Below are positions 1-8,528 of a DNA stretch of 64,000 nt, one piece after another. The notes beneath the pieces are model-generated. The model worked only from the letters and a program-made list of their open reading frames with translations. It ran no database searches and was not told the origin of the DNA. The DNA comes from Orychophragmus violaceus. Its lineage: Eukaryota > Streptophyta > Magnoliopsida > Brassicales > Brassicaceae. The position numbers were made by a program, and so were the translations under genes. The stretch spans positions 56,750,500 through 56,814,499 of the forward strand of contig CM058233.1 in NCBI GenBank assembly GCA_030180135.1, read 5' to 3'. Numbering within the stretch: the stretch's first letter is position 1; every line of letters begins with the position of its first letter.

Positions 1-2
1 AT

Positions 3-620
3 AAGGAGAGTCGTGTCACTGATATATTGAATAGTCAACTGCTTCTCTCGAGTTCTAGAAATGGAAAAAGAAAAGCAGTGATTGGTTTCTGTGAGGCAAA
101 CACATCTGGTAACAACGGGAGCAGGAAGAAATTATCACTTGCCTTGCCTCCTCAATCTCAAAAGAAAGACTTGTGTGGTGAAGAACTCACAAATGGTGTT
201 TCAGCTGCTTGCAAAGAAAACAAGAAACCACATTCAATTGGAAAGAAGCTTTCCCTGGGGCTAAAGCATCCTTTGGATAATGCAGCATCACTCAATAACA
301 ACTTGGCCTCATCAAGTTTTCGAACTTCTGCTGCAAAGAGTGACAACAATAGACTAAGCCGAACCTTGAGACCACTCGGAGAGTCACAGTTAAACGAAGT
401 TAGGGAAGCTGAGGTACGTGTGCAAACTAAAATGAATCAGAATCAAGATGCAAGAAGTTGGCGCGGTGAGTTTGCAAACTCAGGTCTGGAAGAAGCATCA
501 ATGCCTGAATCCCTTGTTGTCCTAGATAGTGATGAAAGCGGAGAAGAAGAAGAAAAAAAAGCAGTCTCTTCGAGGTCAAGATTATCATTGGCAAGGAGAG
601 GCCTTAAGTGTAGACCTTGA
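3..620 (+). CDS. 3'-terminal exon of an unrecognised host gene
   Basis: The reading frame is open from the left edge of the window and ends at TGA 618-620, so this is the C-terminal part of a longer protein. I see no ATG that must be the start. The roughly 200 residues are hydrophilic, basic and serine-rich. A short motif recurs three times (KKLSLAL, KKLSLGL, SRLSLARRG). Near the end is an acidic patch, VVLDSDESGEEEE, of the kind seen in disordered tails of nuclear proteins (possible SUMO-interacting or CK2-type motif; this is inference). I do not recognise the family. It is the only probable single-copy host coding sequence in the window, and everything to its right is repeat-derived. Confidence 0.55.
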   Translation, partial: KESRVTDILNSQLLLSSSRNGKRKAVIGFCEANTSGNNGSRKKLSLALPPQSQKKDLCGEELTNGVSAACKENKKPHSIGKKLSLGLKHPLDNAASLNNNLASSSFRTSAAKSDNNRLSRTLRPLGESQLNEVREAEVRVQTKMNQNQDARSWRGEFANSGLEEASMPESLVVLDSDESGEEEEKKAVSSRSRLSLARRGLKCRP

Positions 621-989
621 AAACCGTTTTGTTTTGTTTATTTGGATTGAATCAAGTTTGGATATTGAATTTCAAGCATATAGAAGATCTGATTATTACA
701 AACAATCACATTCTCCAAAGCGATAGTTGTTGCAGAATCCTTCCTTGGGACATCTATGTTGGAATCTAATCTTTGATTAATGCTTAAATTGCAAAGAAGA
801 GACTGACAGAGAAAAGAAGGTTGAGAAAAGGGAGAAGAAGAGATCATAGAAGAAAAAGAGTTAGGAGAGAAGAAGACTTTTGTGTTTAAGAGATTAAGGG
901 GAAAAGGCCATTGGACCATTGAGTGTTATTGACCCTTATGTGTTAATGGTTTTGTATAACTTTATAAACTATAGGTTAACACTTAACAC
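621..989 (+). other. 3' UTR / intergenic stretch of the host gene
   Basis: AT-rich sequence directly after the stop codon, with T-rich runs (GTTTTGTTTTG) and purine-rich AAGAAG stretches. It is consistent with a 3' UTR and spacer. No coding potential is seen. Confidence 0.4.
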
Positions 990-1290
990 TAGGCATGGAC
1001 ACGTTCGGTTTTTCGGTTCGGTTCAGTTCGGTTATTTCGGCTTTCGGTTCTAGAAGTTTAAGATCTATTCGGTTATATAGAAATCTCGGTTCGGCTCGGT
1101 TGGGTTCTTTTGGTTTTCGGTTCGGTACTGATAGTAAATTTGGGAATAAGCTAATATCCGGAAAAAATCGGGTTAAGTTTGGTTACAGTTCGGTTCTTTC
1201 AGATAATTTGGATAAAAATTCATGTAATTTTGGTAATAAATTGGGTAATTTGGATAAAAAAATAGGATAATTAGTGTAATTCGGATAAAA
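990..1290. repeat. GGTTCGG-rich degenerate element, probable hAT-type miniature element fragment
   Basis: Starts TAGGCATGGAC and continues as a degenerate series of TTCGGTTCGGT units decaying into AATTTGGATAA units. The opening resembles the reverse complement of the 3' end of the complete element at 2147-2660 (ends CCCATGCCTA). No second terminus or TSD was found, so it is truncated or decayed. The open frame across it is a by-product of the repeat. Confidence 0.4.
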
Positions 1291-1299
1291 TTCTGATAT

Positions 1300-3230
1300 G
1301 TTGTAAACAAAAGAGAAAGATGAAAGTATTGCTTCCACCACATGATAGTAGTTTCTTTATAATTGATCTAGGTCTTTGTGAGAACCCTTTGTACAACTAC
1401 TGCTTTGCATCTCACAATTCATCATCCCATATATTCTTTCATATAAAGACCCACTTATGTCTTTTGCATTAAAACATATTTATGTGCCACTGATATTACA
1501 CCATTAGATGTATGGACTACTTGTCTGAATACTCTTTTTTTTCAAAGAAATTTTAACTTTGCATCTATTGTCTCTTTCCCTTTTAGCCAATCATCACTTT
1601 GTGTACATTTTTCAATAAATGGATATGATCCTCATTCTCATCAACTGTTACATTGCATGCATAATTATTAATGACTTTGATTTGATATTGGTTCCATATT
1701 ATTCTTGACATGACCTAGCTATTTGAGATTTCCTAATTCTCATGTATCTAGATTTATTTCTTACTCATGTCTAAGGTCTATTCTATTCTTCCTTATTATT
1801 TTCTTTCTTGTTCTTGTCATTCTCAATTTATGCTCTTTTTCCCTTACGAGGATTTTTTTTTATCTTTGGAACCGATATGTCTATCACGCTTCATGCATTC
1901 TTTAGACTCACTAGCAGTTTGATATTGTTCTTCTAAGACATCCAAATTAACTAGAGCATTTACAGCGGGTACATGTGACTTTATCACTCTATTAAGGCCA
2001 GATAAACATTTGGCAATAGACTGATTAATCTTTGCACATGAATTTTCTTTTGTACTTCTTTTACATCTTTTGGACTATTAATTCATCATAGTCCGAGGAT
2101 CAATGATAATTCATTTCAACTCATTTACTTTTCCAATTGTTTATTTTAGGGTTGGGCATTTTACCGGAAACCTGAATCCAAACCCGATTCTGATCTGAAC
2201 CGATTTTTAAAAAATACCGGATTGGGGCTTAAGTCAAGGTATTTTGGATATCGGATAATACATGAACCCGAAACGAACCCAAACGGGTACCCGAAGTAAT
2301 TCGAAGTTTTATTTAATTTTGGTTAGTTCTGATACTTTAGTGTATTTTTGGATAGTTTGAGTAGTTTTTGTTATTATATTTTGGGTAGTACATATATTTT
2401 TGAGTAATTTTGAATACTTTTAGCTAATTTGAGTTTTTTTTAACAGGACTTTTGGGTAATTCAAATATTTTTGAATATTTTCGAGTAATTTTTTCGAGTT
2501 TTCAGAAATTTTATGGTAATTTCGGGTACCCGAACCCGATAAGTCCCGAACCGAACCCAATCCGATATATATAAATATTTGAACGGGTTCTCTATCCCTA
2601 AACCTGAAAATCCGAAAAACCCGACCTGAACCCGAACGGGAACCCGAACACCCATGCCTAGTTTATTTTCTCCCCTAATGTTGGATAATCTGACTCATTA
2701 AAGGAGTCTAAATAAATCTTATAAATCTTTTGGATTTATCATCAATGGAGATCATATCTAACATAATTAAAACCTTCTTGGAGGTCCCATCTTCTAGCGT
2801 TGTGTTGGAGCAACTATAAAATATACCACTTATCCAATTTTCTAGATGGAGATCTTTAGTTCCTGACCCAAAAACAATTTGATGGGGATAGTTCTTAATT
2901 ACTCTTTGGCATTATGCATATCAATGCTGCTGCATCTTGGATATGAACATTAGCTACATGATGTTCAACACATATCCCAATAGACTTACAATAATAATCA
3001 AAGGCTTAGGATGTGAGTTCACCAGCATTACCAATTAGTCTTGAAAACTTCATATTACATATATATGACAAGGATATACATACGACATTCTAGTCGATGC
3101 ATTAACTATACATATGGTGGATGATTAGTCCACCAATGGGTGAGTCTATCAAGCCCACAAAAATCACCTTGTATACTTTACTGAAAGTAAATAAATTTTA
3201 AATCTATTTTGGCTAGTAAAAGATGTATTA
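1300..3230 (-). mobile_element. Decayed Ty1/Copia pol relic (integrase to RT start)
   Basis: Read on the minus strand from about 3220 downward, broken frames match Copia pol in the correct order. First comes integrase core: GLIDSPIGGL, then RLIGNAGELTS (consensus RLDNAGEFTS), then SIGICVEHHVANVH (consensus SIGISVEHPVAHVH). Below the inserted element at 2147-2660 comes the linker, ESKECMKRDRHIGSKDK (consensus ECLKRGRPIGSKD), at about 1860-1930. The RT start follows at about 1330-1560, including QRVLTKT and INYKETT (consensus QGFSQRPGIDYEETYSP). Many stops and frameshifts show it is old. No LTRs were recognised. Confidence 0.65.
2147..2660. mobile_element. hAT-type miniature element (SIMPLEHAT-like)
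   Basis: A 514-bp element beginning TAGGGTTGGG and ending CCCATGCCTA, imperfect terminal inverted repeats (8 of 10 match). It is flanked on both sides by the 8-bp direct repeat GTTTATTT (2139-2146 and 2661-2668), the TSD length of hAT transposases. Each end is rich in CCCGAACCCG-type units in opposite orientation, and the centre is AT-rich (TTTTGGGTAGT units). It carries no ORF and is non-autonomous. It lies inside the Copia relic, so it inserted later. Confidence 0.8.
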
Positions 3231-3763
3231 TCATATTGTCTTGTGAGCAAGCAGCATATAGCAGATCATTCGTGAGATCTCTGGTTCTTCAAAAAATGTC
3301 GCATCATTACTAAAACGGGATGGCATAACCGGTTTGCCAAACACTTAACTTTCAGTAAACCTTTGGTTTACTATAACATATCTCCATTTTTGTGTAGTAC
3401 AATTCAATAGATAATATATGTATTTTCTTCAAAATACTTTTAATTCCTTGGGTAATACTTACAAGGCAGCTATTAACAGTTGGGATGATGGATGGGGTAA
3501 TTGCCTATGTTTGGTGTTATGAAAGTTATAAACCATTGATGATTGGCCGTGTATGTTCTTGTTTGATTATTGCACGACCGTTATCAATGATTGTACAGTG
3601 GAAATAACATACTTCATAGGTAGTAATAGCTGACAATTATATTGTGAGGTATGAATAAGTATTATGCAAGGCATGATGGTGATCGGATTTTCAAGGGTAT
3701 AAAAACTTGTAAATTCATATGGAGTTCAAGTATGGAAACTAAAATCCGAACCCATGAAGATTG

Positions 3764-3798
<35 letters not shown>

Positions 3799-5245
3799 AG
3801 AATTCAGAGGTTACATCAATAGAGGAGTGGGACATGATCAAATTTTGAGGTACTCAGAGGTAAATAATCTTATATATGAAGAAATAAAGAATATTGATAA
3901 GAAGGGTGAGAGAGGAAGAAAAGGTGGTTTATTGAGAGGACAATGTGGTTTTAGCAGAAGTAAATTCCTACAATGTCTGGAGAATTGCTTATGAAGAGTG
4001 GTGAATACTTAAAATATACATTATCGATAACCGGCCAAGCATGTTCTTGTTTGATTGTTGCTTGATCGGATATTGATGGCTGTATAAGAGAAGGATTTAA
4101 CACTACATAGGTATTAAACCCATATAAAGTAAGGAATTGACTGAAGATCGGTTTTTCAGAAGTAGTATCTACTGACTAAACAATATAAATACAAAGGATT
4201 GGAGCATCATAAGAAAGGAAGGTTTAAAGATGAGATGACTATCAAAAGAAAAGATGAAAACAGAAAAGAAAATCATCGGTATCAGAAGAATGATCTAAGG
4301 AAAGGAGTTCCTTACTTTTAAACCCGAGGAAGATGACAAAGCCAATAAAGGATCAATATAAGATTAAGAAGGCAAGTTGAATGTGGAATTAGAAAAAAAT
4401 GTTATGAGATGGAAGAAGTATTTTTAAGACATTAATTCATGGAGGCTAAGGACAATGACCACGTAAGAAACCAAAACTGGAGATTTAGAAAAGCGAGAAA
4501 AAAAAAATCGGATCATGTTGAAGGAATCTATAAATTTCAAGACATATGGTTAGTCAAAAAAGTAGCAAGTCGGGGAATTTATGGGAAAAGGTCTTATCAA
4601 GAATAAAGAGTTCATCAAGAAATGGCATGAGAAAGGATGGAGAGACCAGTCAAAGAATAACATACATCGAAAGGACAAGGTAGATTCTTGGAATCAACCC
4701 GAGGAACAGTCATGTGTCAGTTAAGACAGAGAATTACCGAAAACAAGAAAAGAAGAACAATATCGAGTTTTGTCAGAGCAAAGTTGGAGAGTCGTTACCA
4801 AGATAATCAGTGGAGTTGCATTAGAGTAGCACAACGGAAGTGTGGTGTTAGGATAAGGACGGAAAAACATCATAACTCTAGGAAGAATTCCTATAAAGAA
4901 GGAAGAATGTAATATTCTGTCTCCGGAAATAATATTTTAAACAAAAAGAATAAATATTTCAAGTGTTTATTTTTGGAGAATTATTACACTTTGTAATATT
5001 TTTTCTAACGATGAATTTTTTGAGAACCAGAGATACAAAGTGAATTGGGAAAGTCCGAACAATATCAAACATAATCCGAATTCAATGGAATTTTAACCAA
5101 AACTTGAGAACGTGTTGGAAAATCAGTGGTTTTGAGAAATTCAATAAAAAATGTTGTTTGAGCAAATGATGAATTTTTAAGTGGTTATGGAGTTTATTGG
5201 GAAATTAACCGTAATTAATCATTTTCTTGTGATCTAACAAGTGAC
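3231..5245. other. Unresolved old repeat-derived DNA
   Basis: No supportable gene. Two diverged copies of the same roughly 160-bp sequence are visible at about 3541-3715 and 4027-4180; both contain ATGTTCTTGTTTGATT, then ACATAGGTA or TCATAGGTA, then a GATCGG-TTTTCA block. The stretch 4190-4915 is purine-rich with only short frames. Around 4905 a purine run (AAAGAAGGAAGAA) is followed by TGTAATATTCTG, which could be a polypurine tract and the start of an old 3' LTR; this is a guess. Gypsy A homology begins abruptly at about 5246. Confidence 0.4.
3764..3799. repeat. (AT)n/(GT)n microsatellite
   Basis: Uninterrupted AT dinucleotides for about 28 bp followed by a short TGTGTGTG run. Confidence 0.9.
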
Positions 5246-5493
5246 TGGCACTCGACCGAGGACTGCTATACTCGAGCTAAAGCAGAGGCTCAAAAACAAG
5301 AGTCCGAAAGCAAAAAAGACTCCAAGGTCGAGGAGGAAACTCTGTCCGACAAAAAGGAAAACAAACAGACCAAGGAGTCGAACTCTAAAAAGCACTCTCA
5401 AAACAAACGGGAACGGTCAAAGGAGCCGGAATCTCCCTAAACACTCCCTCAAGGGTCGCGGAAGCGAGTCGAGTTCATCCTCGGCGAGCTTAA

Positions 5494-6231
5494 CCTGAGC
5501 GGTACTCCGGGAGGTTCGGCACTATCCCCGCCTCCGGCTCCTGCCAAAAGTTTACGCTCAAGAATCAATCTCCCTCGTCTCTGCGGGGGGGGGGGGGTGT
5601 ACGGGCTATACCCCCTAAACGAATCGACTTCATCTTCGGTGGCTCCAAGCTTTGCCGCGACTCGGTCAATTCGATCAAAGCTCTTCAAAGAAGAGTCGAG
5701 ACCGACAGAAGGGGAAAGACCTCAATGTTGGGTCCAGACCACGAGATCATTTTCCACGAGAGCGAGACAAGTAATCTCGACAAACCACACGACGACGCTC
5801 TCCTCGTTTGTCTAGTAGTGGGAGATGTCGAACTCTCAAGGATAATGATTGACACAGGAAGTTTGGTAGATGTCCTCTTTTACGACGCGTTCAAAAAGAT
5901 GGACTTCAACGATTCCGAGGTTGTAGAAGAAAAGACGCCACTAGTAGGTTTTGCTGGCGAAACGACATACTCGATGGGCTCTGTCTTCGCCCCAGTAATC
6001 GCTGGAGGAGTTCGGAGAATGACAGAGTTCGTCATAGTAGATCGGCCAGCTCCCTATAACGCAATCCTAGGTCGACCATGGATATACGACATGAAAGCGG
6101 TACCATCGACCTACCACCAATGCGTAAAGTTCCCGACACCCAAAGGGATCAAAACCATTCACGGAAGTCAAAAGATTTCCCGCCATTGCTACATGAACGG
6201 ATTCAAACAGATCGAGAAATCCCCTGCGTAG
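5494..6231 (+). CDS. Gypsy A protease region (aspartic protease)
   Basis: Open frame from just after a TAA at 5491 to TAG 6229-6231. It runs through the G-tract into RIDFIFGGSKLC, then the retroviral-type aspartic protease. The active site IMIDTGSLVDVLF (D-T-G-S) is at about 5848-5886, and the C-terminal flap/ILGRPW segment is at about 6060-6080. The enzyme would cleave the Gag-Pol polyprotein inside the virus-like particle. The gag frame upstream is a different frame (shifted at the G-tract). The terminal TAG is in frame with the RT ORF downstream, with no other stop between them. It has no plausible start of its own, so it depends on recoding from gag, or is a relic. Confidence 0.7.
   Translation, partial: PERYSGRFGTIPASGSCQKFTLKNQSPSSLRGGGGVRAIPPKRIDFIFGGSKLCRDSVNSIKALQRRVETDRRGKTSMLGPDHEIIFHESETSNLDKPHDDALLVCLVVGDVELSRIMIDTGSLVDVLFYDAFKKMDFNDSEVVEEKTPLVGFAGETTYSMGSVFAPVIAGGVRRMTEFVIVDRPAPYNAILGRPWIYDMKAVPSTYHQCVKFPTPKGIKTIHGSQKISRHCYMNGFKQIEKSPA
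5585..5597 (+). repeat. Poly-G tract (13 G) at the gag/protease frame junction
   Basis: Thirteen consecutive G after CTGC. The gag frame enters with a codon boundary at the first G. The protease frame needs a G count of 3k+2 to be continuous with gag. Thirteen leaves the two frames out of register. Confidence 0.85.
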
Positions 6232-6240
6232 CAATTACAG
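6229..6240 (+). promoter_or_regulatory. Leaky-stop context UAG-CAA-UUA between protease and RT
   Basis: TAG CAA TTA CAG. This fits the tobamovirus-type readthrough consensus UAG-CAR-YYA. Protease lies upstream in this frame and RT continues in the same frame immediately downstream. The identical context occurs in both Gypsy B units (minus strand, 30681-30692 and 59797-59808). Function is inferred from the motif. Confidence 0.6.
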
Positions 6241-7532
6241 AAAGAGGACGAGCTCGCCACCATGCAGACCAAAAGGTCGAACGACCCCAGTCAAATAGGA
6301 CCCCCAAAGGACCTCACGACTCAGGTCTGCATAGACGAGGCTCATCCCGAAAGACTCGTTGGCATAGGAATCGACCTATCAGAGCCAGTCAAGAAAGAAC
6401 TGGTCTCTTTTCTCAAAATGAACGTCGACTCCTTCGCCTGGTCTTCAGCAGACATGAAAGGGATAAACATCGACGTAACCAGCCACGAGCTGAATGTCGA
6501 CCCGACCTACAAACCGGTACGACAGAAACGTCGAAAACTAGGCCCTGAACGGGGAAAAGCCGTCAATGACGAGGTCGATCGGTTATTAAAAATCGGATCG
6601 ATCAGAGAGGTCAAGTACCCCGATTGGCTCGCAAACCCCGTGGTGGTTAAGAAAAAGAACGGAAAGTGGAGGGTCTGCGTAGACTTCACGGATCTCAACA
6701 AAGCATGTCCAAAGGACAGCTTCCCACTCCCGCACATCGACCGACTGGTCGAGGCCACCGGTGGACATCAGCTGCTATCCTTTATGGATGCGTTCTCAGG
6801 GTACAATCAAATATTGATGAACCCCGAAGACCAAGAAAAGACCTCGTTCATAACTGATCGAGGCACGTACTACTACAAAGTCATGCCCTTCGGACTAAAA
6901 AACGCAGGAGCAACTTACCAGCGCCTCGTCAACAAGATGTTCTCAGGACTCCTAGGCAAAACCATGGAGGTCTACATCGATGATATGCTAGTAAAATCTT
7001 CTAGGTACGAGGATCACATTCCCCAACTAAAAGAGTGTTTTACCATTCTCAATAAGTATGGGATGAAACTCAACCCAGCTAAATGTACCTTCGGGGTCCC
7101 TTCAGGAGAGTTCCTCGGTTACTTAGTAACCGAAAGAGGGATCGAAGCGAACCCCAAACAGATCGCAACGTTCATAGAGATGAAATCTCCCAGAACAACG
7201 CGAGAAGTCCAGCGCCTAACCGGCAAAATAGCTGCTCTGAATCGCTTCATCTCGAGGTCGACTGATAAATGTCTACCCTTCTATCACTTGCTCAAAGCAA
7301 ACAAAAAGTTCCTTTGGGACGAAAAGTGTGAAGAGGCATTCACTCAGCTCAAAACTTACTTAAGCGAACCACCCATACTGGCGAAACCAGTAGAAGGAGA
7401 ACCCCTTTATCTCTACTTAGCCGTCTCGACGGCAGCAGTAAGTGGAGTCCTGGTTCGCGAAGAACAGAACGAACAACGGCCGGTGTATTACATCAGTAAG
7501 ACCTTGATCGATGCTGAAACCAGATACCCCGC
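6232..7532 (+). CDS. Gypsy A reverse transcriptase and partial RNase H
   Basis: In frame with the protease across the TAG; first ATG at 6262. RT landmarks in order: YPDWLANPVVVKKKNGKWRV (about 6618-6677), DFTDLNKACPKD, FMDAFSGYNQI (catalytic D), MPFGLKNAGATYQR, and the YIDDM catalytic box at about 6973-6987. The RNase H start follows (YLYLAVSTAAVSGVLVREE, then RPVYYISKTL). The frame is intact up to the junction at 7532, where Gypsy B interrupts it. The codons after 7533 (to 7698) are LTR sequence and not part of the protein. It differs from the Gypsy B copy at few residues (for example A versus E in the NAGATYQ motif). Confidence 0.85.
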
Positions 7533-8071
7533 TGTGAGATCCGGGATTCACACTAAGAATTTGTATTCGTGGATTTGGACTTTTGGATATAGAAATGGTA
7601 TAGTTTCCTATGAATCAAAGACTTTATTGAGATTGATCGTCGAGATAGAACAAACACAGTCGAAAAGAGAGTACAAAGTATGGAATCGAGCTATCTAGTC
7701 GAAGTGTTCTTAGCCTAGGTTGGAATTTTTTTTAATGAGCCGCCACTTCTTCCTTTAAATAGTCTCGACTCTGATCTCTTCGTCCTGATATTTCGGCCTC
7801 GTCGTTGTAACGATCTCCGAGATTCGTGCGGATCAGTTGAACTGACGAAGACCGAGTTGCTCTATCTCCACGTCATCCTCAGCCGAGCTCGAGCTCGATC
7901 GTCTCCGGCTTTGGCGTCGTCTGGGCCTCTCCAAGGCGCTTGCTTCGCTTGGGCCCAACAAGAGAGTTGACTCTCCCGTCTATCTTTGATTCTGGAATGG
8001 GCTCGTAATTACGGGCCTTTGTCTTGTCTGTTAATGTGCCGGATTTCCTAGAGGGAAATCCAGTACCAACA
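7533..8071 (-). repeat. 3' LTR of Gypsy B
   Basis: 539 bp. On the minus strand it begins TGTTGGTACTGG and ends GGATCTCACA. The first 96 bp (plus reading) match the 5' LTR fragment at 62664-62759 with about one difference seen by eye (CCGGG versus CCAGG). Confidence 0.85.
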
Positions 8072-8086
8072 ATAGCCCCCCACCCC
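8072..8086 (-). promoter_or_regulatory. Polypurine tract of Gypsy B
   Basis: Minus-strand sequence GGGGTGGGGGGCTAT directly abuts the TGTTGG start of the 3' LTR, the expected position of the plus-strand primer for reverse transcription. Confidence 0.8.
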
Positions 8087-8528
8087 ATTGAATTCGAGAA
8101 GTCGAGGTTAATAGGCGGTGGACATTCTCGGGAAGAGGTGCATGCTTTGGATGCGACGAAACCAATGATTATTTTCTTCCCATTCATAGATCTTATATCG
8201 ACGGTTGAGATCACACGGGACCAAAGGATCACAACTGCCTCGATCTTTTTTCGTGATTATTTACAAATTTCAAATCGAGCGGTTGGGATTGTGGGATACC
8301 AAAAATCCCACAGATCTCGAGCACGAGGTAGTTTAAAAGGGGAAGTTACCTAGCACGATTCCCATTACTGCTCACACTGCGAATCGTCAAGGTAACTTCC
8401 TCTCCTCCATTATATCCTCTTCTTGCCTCTTGCTCATATTCTCTTTTTCGTTGTTTCGAGATTCTCTCTCTCTAGAGATTTCGTTTTCCCTCTTTCCTTG
8501 AAGGAAACTTTTGATATTCCGAACTATC
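8087..8528 (+). promoter_or_regulatory. Putative promoter and 5' leader of the antisense accessory ORF
   Basis: Lies between the Gypsy B PPT and the first ATG of the plus-strand ORF. A TATA-like TTTAAAA is at 8332-8338, followed by a CT-rich leader (about 8395-8500) typical of plant 5' UTRs. A hairpin (GTGGGAT ... ATCCCAC, 8291-8311) precedes it. CAAG/GTAACTT at about 8389 could be a leader-intron donor. Promoter function is inference. Confidence 0.35.

Larger units (their letters stand above)
5246..7532 (+). mobile_element. Gypsy A: truncated Tat-like Ty3/Gypsy element, plus strand
   Basis: Internal part of a Ty3/Gypsy element: gag C-terminus with the end of a zinc knuckle (GHSTEDC class, about 5246-5270), a lysine-rich linker, protease, RT and the start of RNase H. 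The left edge is a sharp homology break inside gag compared with the minus-strand copy (60830 region). No 5' LTR is present, so it is 5'-truncated. The right edge is where Gypsy B is inserted (LTR starts 7533). The rest of A, beginning with the end of the first RNase H, is expected beyond the right end of the window. The gag part carries an in-frame TAA at 5438-5440 that is absent from Gypsy B, which instead has a TAA two codons earlier in the same motif. Confidence 0.8.

Noticed and set aside
995..1270. 91-aa ORF
   Set aside because: Product of a degenerate TTCGGTTCGG repeat; the serine/phenylalanine/glycine pattern follows from the repeat unit.
4688..4912. 74-aa ORF as a gene or Gypsy chromodomain end
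   Set aside because: Very basic low-complexity frame in purine-rich DNA; I could not match any pol or chromodomain motif.
7533..7698. C-terminal extension of the Gypsy A pol frame
   Set aside because: It is LTR sequence of Gypsy B read through by chance; the LTR begins at 7533 and matches 62664-62759.
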